NCBI GenBank assembly: GCA_040384465.1
Contig: JAZKJF010000003.1
Location: 248,001-312,000, forward strand
DNA from: UBA5078 sp040384465
Lineage (GTDB): Bacteria > Pseudomonadota > Gammaproteobacteria > Pseudomonadales > Pseudohongiellaceae
Direction of reading: 5' to 3'
DNA length: 64,000 bases
Made by a program: the position numbers and the translations under genes. The notes under the pieces are model-generated. The model was given only the letters and a program-made list of their open reading frames with translations, was not told where the DNA came from and ran no database searches. This document shows, one piece after another, positions 57,685-64,000 of the stretch (positions within the stretch are counted from its first letter, which is position 1; the number at the start of each line of letters is the position of its first letter).

Positions 57685-59008
57685 TTTGCAAATCACCCCA
57701 CGCAAGCAGCAGGCCTGGGCCGCGCTCGCCCTTGTCATGTTGAGTCTGCTGAGCAGCAGCGGCGCTTGGGCGCAGCGTGAAGTGCTCGACAAGGTGGCAG
57801 CCATTGTGGACGAAGGTGTCGTCCTGCAGAGCGAACTTGAAGCGCGCATGGTGCAGGTGCGCGAGCAGTCCGCCGCTGCCGGGCAAGCGCTGCCTCCCGC
57901 TGCCGAACTGCGTACTCAGCTGATCGAAACACTGGTGGTAGAGAACCTGCAGGTGCAGCTGGCCGAGCGCATGGGCATTCGTTATGACGACGACACCATC
58001 AACGACGTGATCAGCTCCATTGCCCAGCAGAACAACATGTCCTTCGATGCCTACGTCACCATGCTGGAAGGCCAGGGCGAATACCTGAACACTCGCGAGC
58101 AGATCCGCAAGGAATTGACACTGCGTGACCTGCAGCGCGGCATGGTCAACCGCCGCATCAACATCACTGATCAGGAGATCGAAAACTTCCTGAACTCGGA
58201 GATGGGCCGCGTCACCATGGCGCCGGATTACCTCGTCGACCAGACCTTGATTGTCGTTGGCGAGGACGACCCCGAAGCCATGATTCAGGCCAAAGAACAG
58301 TTCGCTCAGCAGATGCTGGAAGCCATCCAAGGCGGCACGGATTTCGCTCAGGCCCGCACGATTGCACAACGTGGCGCAGCCGCCACGCCCCCAACCGCCT
58401 ATCAGGCCACTGGCGGTGAACTCGGCTGGCGCAAGGCCGATGCGCTGCCAACGCTGTTCGTCGAGCTGGTCCCTACCATGAAAGCCGGGGAAATCCGTGG
58501 CCCGATTCGCAGCCCGAGCGGTTTCCACCTGGTGTTTCTGAAGGAAGTGCGCGGTGACATCGCCAGCATGGTCAATCAGACGCGCGCCCGCCACATCCTG
58601 ATCACGCCGAACGAGATTCGGACTGAAGAGCAGGCCAAGGCGCTGGCCGACTCGCTCTACGCCCGCATCAACGGCGGCGAAGATTTCGCGCAGATCGCCC
58701 GGGAAACGTCCGATGACTCTGCGTCCGTGGTCGCGGGTGGGGACATGGGCTGGGCCAACGAAGGTGGCATGCCGCCCGAGTTCGAGTCTGTCATCCAGGC
58801 CATGGAAATCGGCAAGGTTAGCGAGCCCTTCCGCACCAGCTTCGGCTGGCACATTGCCGAGGTGCTGGAGCGCCGTGAGCAGGACATGAGCCGCGAGTTC
58901 AGCCGCCAGCAGGCGGAAAACACGCTGCGTAACCGCAAGTTCGAGATCGAATTGCAAAACTGGCTGGTCGAGATTCGCGAGAAGGCCTACGTCAAGATTA
59001 TCGAGTAG
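57677..59008 (+). CDS. surA: Periplasmic chaperone and prolyl isomerase SurA
   Basis: 443 residues from ATG 57677 with AAGGAG ten bases upstream; overlaps the lptD end by eight bases. Signal peptide (ALALVMLSLLSSSGAWA-QR), SurA N-domain (VLDKVAAIVDEGVVLQSELE), and two parvulin PPIase domains: first at ASMVNQTRARHILI-type strand region and GGTDFAQARTIAQRG; second with ARHILITPNEIRTEEQAKAL and GGDMGWANEGGMPPEFE. Assists outer-membrane protein folding, notably LptD. Confidence 0.96.
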   Translation: MSNLQITPRKQQAWAALALVMLSLLSSSGAWAQREVLDKVAAIVDEGVVLQSELEARMVQVREQSAAAGQALPPAAELRTQLIETLVVENLQVQLAERMGIRYDDDTINDVISSIAQQNNMSFDAYVTMLEGQGEYLNTREQIRKELTLRDLQRGMVNRRINITDQEIENFLNSEMGRVTMAPDYLVDQTLIVVGEDDPEAMIQAKEQFAQQMLEAIQGGTDFAQARTIAQRGAAATPPTAYQATGGELGWRKADALPTLFVELVPTMKAGEIRGPIRSPSGFHLVFLKEVRGDIASMVNQTRARHILITPNEIRTEEQAKALADSLYARINGGEDFAQIARETSDDSASVVAGGDMGWANEGGMPPEFESVIQAMEIGKVSEPFRTSFGWHIAEVLERREQDMSREFSRQQAENTLRNRKFEIELQNWLVEIREKAYVKIIE

Positions 59009-60030
59009 TGAACGCCCTGACTCCTGCCATCGATCGTATCGTCATTACCCCGGGGGAACCAGCCGGTATCGGTCCGGACCTGTGCATTCAGCTCGCCCGT
59101 GAAGCCAGCACAGACAGCGAGCGGATCGTTATCGCCGACCCGCTGCTGCTGCTGGAACGCGCTGCGCAACTGGGCGTGCGTCTGCTTCTCAGCCCCTTCG
59201 ATCCCGCCGCACCACGCTGCGCCAGTCCCGCCAACACCTTGAGCATCATCCCCGTCAGTCTGCGTGAGACTACCGTTCCGGGCCAGCTCAATGTGGCCAA
59301 TGCTGACTATGTACTGGAGACTCTGCGCACTGCCGTAAGCGTCTGCCAGAAGGGCGATGCCGACGCGATGGTCACGGGTCCGGTGCAGAAGAGCATCATC
59401 AACGATGCGGGTTACCCCTTCACCGGCCACACGGAATTTCTGGCCGACCTGTGCGGCGTGGAGCTGACGGTCATGATGCTGGCCACCACAGGCCTGCGGG
59501 TGGCGCTGGTCACCACCCACCTGCCCCTGATCCAGGTACCTGCCGCCATTACCGCCCCGCTGCTGCGCAACATCATCCGCATTCTCGATGCCGATCTGCG
59601 GCGTCGCTTCGGCATCGCACGGCCAGCGATTCTGGTCTGCGGACTCAACCCTCATGCAGGAGAAGGTGGGCATCTGGGCCGTGAGGAGATCGAGATCATT
59701 GAGCCAGTGCTGCACGAAATGCGCGCGCTGGGTATCAACCTCATTGGCCCGCTGCCCGCCGACACGCTTTTCACAGCCAAGTATCTCGACCACGCCGACG
59801 CAGTGTTGTCGATGTACCACGATCAGGGGTTGCCAGTGCTCAAGTTCAAAGGCTTTGGCAACGCCAGCAATATCACGCTCGGCCTGCCGATCATCCGCAC
59901 CTCGGTCGACCACGGCACCGCGCTGGATCTGGCCGGCACCGGCAAGGCCAGTGTCGGCAGCCTGCAGGAGGCTATCGCCACCGCGCAGCTGATGGCGAGA
60001 CACACCAGACAGGGGGCCAATCAGTCATGA
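59008..60030 (+). CDS. pdxA: 4-hydroxythreonine-4-phosphate dehydrogenase
   Basis: 340 residues; NAD-dependent step in pyridoxal phosphate synthesis. Motifs: RIVITPGEPAGIGPDLCIQL, DAMVTGPVQKSIINDAGYPF, GHTEFLADLCGVELTVMML, LNPHAGEGGHLGREEIEIIE and YHDQGLPVLKFKGFG, IIRTSVDHGTALDLAGTGKA, including the zinc-binding His and Asp. The start is GTG 59008, sharing a base with the surA stop (TAGTG). Confidence 0.96.
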   Translation: MNALTPAIDRIVITPGEPAGIGPDLCIQLAREASTDSERIVIADPLLLLERAAQLGVRLLLSPFDPAAPRCASPANTLSIIPVSLRETTVPGQLNVANADYVLETLRTAVSVCQKGDADAMVTGPVQKSIINDAGYPFTGHTEFLADLCGVELTVMMLATTGLRVALVTTHLPLIQVPAAITAPLLRNIIRILDADLRRRFGIARPAILVCGLNPHAGEGGHLGREEIEIIEPVLHEMRALGINLIGPLPADTLFTAKYLDHADAVLSMYHDQGLPVLKFKGFGNASNITLGLPIIRTSVDHGTALDLAGTGKASVGSLQEAIATAQLMARHTRQGANQS

Positions 60031-61001
60031 ACAAGTTCCCACGTAACAGCAAGCTCGACGCTGGCACTCGCGATGGTGGCGGGCGCGAACGCGGTCGCAA
60101 CGCTGACCGCAGCTCCTTAGCAAAGAGTTCAACAAAGAGCCCAGCAAAGAAAGGTCTGCAGAACGACGGTTTTGAGCACCGCGCTCGCAAGCGTTTCGGG
60201 CAGAACTTCCTGCATGACCAGAACGTCATTCAGCGCATCATCAACGCCATACACCCTCAGCCGACAGACCACATGGTCGAGATCGGCCCCGGTCAGGGTG
60301 CATTGACGCGCAAACTGCTCGCCAACTGCGGCAAACTGGATACGGTCGAACTCGACCGCGACCTCGCCGCCTATCTGCAGCAGACCCTGGGGGAAGACCC
60401 ACGTTTTGCTTTGCATCTCGGTGACGTGCTGAAGTTCGATTTCAGCACCTTGAGCGACAAACCACGTTCACTGCGCGTGGTCGGCAACCTGCCTTACAAC
60501 ATTTCGACGCCCTGCATGTTCCACTTGCTGAACTACAGTCACCTGATTCAGGACATGACCTTCATGCTGCAGCTGGAAGTCGTGCAACGTCTGGCGGCGC
60601 AGCCCGGCGATGAGGAATTCGGCCGCCTCGGCCTGATGATGCAGTACTACTGCGAAGTAGAGCATCTGTTTGATGTGCCGCCCGGCGCCTTCACACCGCA
60701 GCCCAAGGTCTGCTCTGCCATCGTACGCCTGACCCCGCACCGTGAGCTGCCGATCAAGGTCCTCGACGTGCGCTGTCTGCAAGACGTGGTGCGCGTAGCC
60801 TTTACTCAGCGCCGCAAGACCTTGAAGAACAGCCTGCGCACCCTCATATCTGAGGCGGAGTTAAACAAGCTATCCATCGATTTGAGTTTGCGTCCGGAGA
60901 ATCTGTCACTGGCGGATTACGCCAGGATAAGCGACAGTATCAGCAGAGCCGCCGATACCGGGTCGAAGGCAGCAGAACAGGAGGAGTCCTATGTTGAATA
61001 A
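60027..61001 (+). CDS. rsmA: 16S rRNA dimethyladenosine transferase with basic N-terminal extension
   Basis: Dimethylates A1518/A1519 of 16S rRNA. 324 residues: the SAM-dependent core starts HRARKRFGQNFLHDQNVIQR, then VEIGPGQGALTRKLL, NLPYNISTPCMFHLL and FTQRRKTLKNSLRTL. E. coli RsmA reaches RKRFGQ at residue 12; here about 53 residues precede it, rich in Arg, Gly and Lys (GTRDGGGRERGRNADRSSLA). The start ATG 60027 overlaps the pdxA stop (ATGA), and no start codon with a ribosome site was found closer to the core. Confidence 0.95.
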   Translation: MNKFPRNSKLDAGTRDGGGRERGRNADRSSLAKSSTKSPAKKGLQNDGFEHRARKRFGQNFLHDQNVIQRIINAIHPQPTDHMVEIGPGQGALTRKLLANCGKLDTVELDRDLAAYLQQTLGEDPRFALHLGDVLKFDFSTLSDKPRSLRVVGNLPYNISTPCMFHLLNYSHLIQDMTFMLQLEVVQRLAAQPGDEEFGRLGLMMQYYCEVEHLFDVPPGAFTPQPKVCSAIVRLTPHRELPIKVLDVRCLQDVVRVAFTQRRKTLKNSLRTLISEAELNKLSIDLSLRPENLSLADYARISDSISRAADTGSKAAEQEESYVE

Positions 61002-61392
61002 TGAGTTCAGGCATGAGGCCACACCCCAGGGCATCGATATTTCCGTGAAGACGCAATATCTGCAGGAACAGTCCGACCCTGACAACAATCGCTATGTGTT
61101 TGCCTACACCATCGGCATCGAGAACAAGAGCGAGAAGCCCGTCAAGCTGCTGTCCCGTCACTGGATCATTACCGACGACAATGACAAGGTGGAAGAGGTG
61201 CGCGGCAGCGGCGTGATCGGCCAGCAGCCGTTGATCGAGCCAGGACAGGTTTTCCACTATACGAGTGGGGCGGTCCTGACGACCAGCTTCGGCACCATGC
61301 AGGGCAGCTATGAAATGGTCAGCGCCGATGGCGAGAAATTTGCCGCTCCCATACCGGCATTTCTCCTGTCTCGACCACTGACTGTGCATTGA
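60991..61392 (+). CDS. apaG: ApaG/CorD protein
   Basis: 133 residues, FnIII-like fold of unknown biochemical role associated with cobalt/magnesium efflux phenotypes. Motifs: IDISVKTQYLQEQSDPDNNR, YVFAYTIGIENKSEKPVKLL, SRHWIITDDNDKVEEVRGSG, VIGQQPLIEPGQVFHYTSGA. Overlaps rsmA by 11 bases; followed by apaH after 19 bases. Position and length as in E. coli. Confidence 0.95.
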   Translation: MLNNEFRHEATPQGIDISVKTQYLQEQSDPDNNRYVFAYTIGIENKSEKPVKLLSRHWIITDDNDKVEEVRGSGVIGQQPLIEPGQVFHYTSGAVLTTSFGTMQGSYEMVSADGEKFAAPIPAFLLSRPLTVH

Positions 61393-61411
61393 AGGAAGGC
61401 CGCCGGGCGTT

Positions 61412-62227
61412 ATGTCAACTTATGTGATCGGAGACATTCAGGGCTGTTACAAACCCCTGAGGCAATTGCTCACTAATGTTGACTTCAAGCCCGGCCAGGA
61501 CCGGCTCTGGTGTGTGGGTGATCTGATCAACAGGGGCCCCAAATCGCTGGACACCTTGCGCTACCTGCGTGACCTCGGCAATGCCGTCACCATCGTGCTC
61601 GGCAACCATGATCTGCATTTTCTCGCCATCTACTACGGCGTCGCGCCCTCACGCTCGAAGGACACCCTGCAGCAATTGCTGGATGCTCCCGACTGCGGTG
61701 AGCTGAGCGACTGGCTGCGCCGTAAACCGCTTGCCCACTACGATTGCATCGAAACCAATGAAGGCCTGCAGTATTTTCTGATGGTGCATGCGGGAGTCGC
61801 CCCGCAATGGTCGCTGCAAAAGACTCTGGAATTGGCTGCCGAAGTGGAACTCACCTTGCGAGGGCCGGACTTCCTGCACTTCTTCGAGAACATGTATGGC
61901 GACACTCCGAAGCGCTGGAAGAACAGCCTGATCGGTTACGACCGCCTGCGTTGCATTACCAATTATCTAACCCGCATGCGCTTCTGCAATGAGCGCGGCG
62001 TCCTTGATCTGCAGGTCAAGGAAGGGTTGATCGCAGCTCCCGAAGGTTTCCGTCCCTGGTACGAATTCCAGCAGCTGACCCCGGCTACCCGCATCCTCTT
62101 CGGACACTGGGCTGCACTCGAAGGTCAGACCAGCAATCCCCTTGTGTATGCCATGGACACCGGTTGTGTCTGGGGCCGGGAACTGAGCATGATGCGTCTG
62201 GAGGACCACCAGCTGTTCAGCGTCTAA
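61412..62227 (+). CDS. apaH: Diadenosine tetraphosphatase (symmetrical)
   Basis: 271 residues, metallophosphoesterase that hydrolyses Ap4A to two ADP. Motifs: YVIGDIQGCYKPL (GDIxG), WCVGDLINRGPKSLD (GDxxxRG), IVLGNHDLHFLAI (GNHD) and FGHWAALEGQT (GHW). Last gene of the lptD operon. ATG 61412 follows GAAGGAAGG-type purines at about 17 bases, only a moderate site. Confidence 0.96.
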   Translation: MSTYVIGDIQGCYKPLRQLLTNVDFKPGQDRLWCVGDLINRGPKSLDTLRYLRDLGNAVTIVLGNHDLHFLAIYYGVAPSRSKDTLQQLLDAPDCGELSDWLRRKPLAHYDCIETNEGLQYFLMVHAGVAPQWSLQKTLELAAEVELTLRGPDFLHFFENMYGDTPKRWKNSLIGYDRLRCITNYLTRMRFCNERGVLDLQVKEGLIAAPEGFRPWYEFQQLTPATRILFGHWAALEGQTSNPLVYAMDTGCVWGRELSMMRLEDHQLFSV

Positions 62228-62281
62228 TCAGGGCGCTACACTCTTCTCATCATCCGCTTGCACTGGAACTCACCAGAACCC

Positions 62282-63613
62282 ATGAAAACCTACCTCGTCG
62301 GGGGCGCCGTACGCGACAGACTGCTCGGACTCTCTGACTCCGACCGGGACTACGTGGTCGTCGGGAGCAGTGTCACCGAGATGTTGGCACTGGGTTATCA
62401 GCAAGTGGGCCGCGACTTCCCCGTGTTTCTCCATCCCAAGAGCAAAGAGGAGTACGCCCTCGCCCGCACCGAACGCAAGACCGGGCCGGGCTACACGGGC
62501 TTTGCCTTCAACGCTTCGTCTAACGTGACACTGGAAGAGGACTTGCTGCGCCGCGACCTCACCATCAACGCCATCGCCGAGGACGAGCAGGGCAATCTCA
62601 TTGACCCTTATCACGGCCAGGCCGACCTCGAACAACGCATGCTCCGGCATGTCTCGCCAGCCTTCAGTGAAGACCCTTTGCGCGTGTTGCGCGTCGCCCG
62701 CTTCGCCGCGCGTTTCGCCCACCTCGGGTTCCGCGTGGCTGATGAGACGCTGGCGCTGATGACGCGCATGAGTGCCAGCGGCGAACTCGACCATCTGGTG
62801 GCTGAGCGCGTCTGGCAGGAGATGGACAAAGCCTTGCACGAACGCTCTCCCGCCGTGTTTTTCCGCACGCTGCGCGCTTGCGGTGCCCTCGCGGTGATTC
62901 TGCCCGAGGTGGACGCCCTGTTTGGCGTGCCGCAGCCGGCGCGCCATCATCCGGAAATAGACACCGGTGTGCATGTGCTGATGTGCCTGGAGCAGGCCAC
63001 ACGCCTGTCGCAAGACCCGGTCGTGCGCTTCGCGACGCTGATGCATGACCTGGGCAAAGCCGTCACCCCTGCCAGCAACTGGCCGCATCACTACGGCCAC
63101 GAGAAGCTCGGGCTGACGCCGCTGAAGCGCCTGTGTGACCGCTTGCGGGTCCCCAACAAATACGCCGCCATTGCGCGACTGGCGAGCGAGTACCACACCC
63201 ACTGCCACCGCATCGCCGAGCTGCGCCCGGACACGATTTTGCGCTTACTGGAAGCACTGGATGCGTTCCGCAGACCAGAGCAGATGCAGCAGTTCCTGCT
63301 TGTCTGTGAGGCCGATGCGCGCGGGCGTACCGGTTTCGAAGACACGCCCTATCCGCAGGCTGAGCGGCTGCGCCAGGCGCTGCAGGCGGCGCTGAGCGTT
63401 GATATCAAAACTTTGCTGGAAACCTGTAGGAGCGAGCCCTGCTCGCGATCAGATTTTGAGTCAATCGATCGCGAGCAGGGCTCGCTCCTACAGCAGGGCA
63501 AAGAGCACAACGCCATCAAAGAGCTGATCAGCCAACACCGCACCCGCGCCATTGCCGCAGCGCTGCCGCAAGCTTCGCCACCACAACCATCTCCACCACA
63601 GGGAGACACTTGA
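62282..63613 (+). CDS. cca: CCA-adding enzyme with REP-derived internal insertion
   Basis: 443 residues from ATG 62282; adds CCA to tRNA 3' ends. Motifs: KTYLVGGAVRDRLLGLSDSD (GGxVRD), catalytic DRDYVVVG (Asp21, Asp23), RRDLTINAIAED, and a C-terminal HD domain VRFATLMHDLGKAVTP, HYGHEKLGLTPLKRL. At residues about 381-404 the REP palindrome at 63424-63493 is translated (CRSEPCSRSDFESIDREQGS), interrupting the C-terminal region; coding then resumes with GKEHNAIKELISQHRTRAIA, which fits the normal end. The usual length is about 410. Confidence 0.93.
   Translation: MKTYLVGGAVRDRLLGLSDSDRDYVVVGSSVTEMLALGYQQVGRDFPVFLHPKSKEEYALARTERKTGPGYTGFAFNASSNVTLEEDLLRRDLTINAIAEDEQGNLIDPYHGQADLEQRMLRHVSPAFSEDPLRVLRVARFAARFAHLGFRVADETLALMTRMSASGELDHLVAERVWQEMDKALHERSPAVFFRTLRACGALAVILPEVDALFGVPQPARHHPEIDTGVHVLMCLEQATRLSQDPVVRFATLMHDLGKAVTPASNWPHHYGHEKLGLTPLKRLCDRLRVPNKYAAIARLASEYHTHCHRIAELRPDTILRLLEALDAFRRPEQMQQFLLVCEADARGRTGFEDTPYPQAERLRQALQAALSVDIKTLLETCRSEPCSRSDFESIDREQGSLLQQGKEHNAIKELISQHRTRAIAAALPQASPPQPSPPQGDT
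63424..63493. repeat. REP-like palindrome inside cca coding sequence
   Basis: CTGTAGGAGCGAGCCCTGCTCGCGATC type arms (27 bases) are perfectly complementary around a 16-base loop; first bases CTGTAGGAGCGAGCCCTGCT. The cca frame passes through without a stop. Related to but distinct from the copies at 50.5 kb. Confidence 0.9.
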
Positions 63614-64000
63614 TGCTTGAAGCCGTCTGGATCGGGTTTGCGTTCAGTGTCGGATTGCTGGTGCGGCTGATTGGATTGCCGCCACTGGTGGGCTACCTGG
63701 CCGCCGGGTTCATGATTTCCTCGCAAGCCTCGCAATTCGGCCTGCCGTCGGGGAGCGGCGAAGTCTTGAGCCACGTGTCGCACCTGGGCGTCCTGCTCCT
63801 GCTGTTTACGGTGGGCCTCAAACTCAACGTGCGCAATCTGGTGAAACCGGAGGTGATCGGCGGAGGCGTGCTGCACTTTGTGATCTCCGGGGTTTTATTG
63901 ACTCCGGCGCTCTATCTACTGCTGAACCTGGCCATCCTCGATGCGCTGATGCTGGCGCTGGCATTGTCGTTTTCCAGTACCGTGCTGGCGGCCAAGGTGC
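63613..64000 (+). CDS. KefB/YbaL-type cation:proton antiporter, 3' end outside window
   Basis: First 129 codons only. MLEAVWIGFAFSVGLLVRLI, LPPLVGYLAAGFMISS, LSHVSHLGVLLLLFTVGLKL and ALALSFSSTVLAAKV match the CPA2 family (KefB, KefC, YbaL) with the Gly-rich helix and LLLLFTVGL segment. ATG 63613 shares a base with the cca stop (TGATG). Whether it carries a C-terminal TrkA-N domain cannot be seen. Confidence 0.88.
   Translation, partial: MLEAVWIGFAFSVGLLVRLIGLPPLVGYLAAGFMISSQASQFGLPSGSGEVLSHVSHLGVLLLLFTVGLKLNVRNLVKPEVIGGGVLHFVISGVLLTPALYLLLNLAILDALMLALALSFSSTVLAAKV

Noticed and set aside
56494..57849. Long open frame antisense to lptD
   Set aside because: Same reason; lptD is well supported on the other strand.

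Overview
The window is chromosomal DNA of a gammaproteobacterium, most likely in or near the Pseudomonadales. This rests on gene order recalled from Pseudomonas: coq7, an OsmC-like gene, a Crp/Vfr regulator and trpC-trpD-trpG lie together at the left; trpE sits apart next to rpe; amgK-murU stand divergent from lptD-surA-pdxA-rsmA-apaG-apaH at the right. The species cannot be fixed from sequence alone. No rRNA, tRNA, CRISPR array, complete insertion sequence or phage was seen. One run of ten Ns (39771-39780) marks an assembly join.

Layout. 1-20 kb is mainly housekeeping: purD (cut by the window edge), coq7, crp, dgkA-trpCDG, a hemolysin III-type membrane protein, a GST, the anaerobic pair hemN-fnr, an NHL-propeller secreted protein, an RNA methyltransferase, a flavoprotein, rlmE, a 2OG-Fe(II) oxygenase, a large EF-hand membrane protein and an ArsR/SRPBCC pair. 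20-24 kb holds small accessory genes, including a DUF4143-type ATPase directly preceded by four 23-bp tandem repeats. 24.1-32.3 kb is an AT-richer accessory island of mostly minus-strand single genes: a PIN/NYN protein, envelope proteins, GNAT, HAD, an HNH endonuclease and a protein kinase. It contains a well-formed integron-type attC site beside the kinase gene and an 85-bp direct repeat bracketing 4.2 kb. No integrase is present.

32-64 kb returns to core content: an O-methyltransferase, a divergent GST/HxlR pair around a strong inverted-repeat operator, pstSCAB, an ETHE1-rhodanese fusion, a CBS protein and a DUF5916 outer-membrane protein. Next comes a compact envelope redox operon (TlpA-like thioredoxin, DUF4266 lipoprotein, DUF3570 protein, ApbE flavin transferase, DsbD). 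It is followed by an RTX/Ig-like protein, a photolyase with an apparent ATT start, trpE, rpe, murU-amgK, the lptD-apaH operon, cca and the start of a KefB/YbaL-type antiporter.

The window is dotted with REP-like palindromes of at least two sequence families, mostly in intergenic ends. One lies in frame inside cca. One supplies the stop codon of the O-methyltransferase gene. A separate 213-bp MITE-like element with perfect 18-bp terminal repeats forms the 3' end of murU. The least explained items are the lone attC, the repeat array before the ATPase, the redox operon with its Cys-Gly lipoprotein, and the repeats that have become coding sequence.
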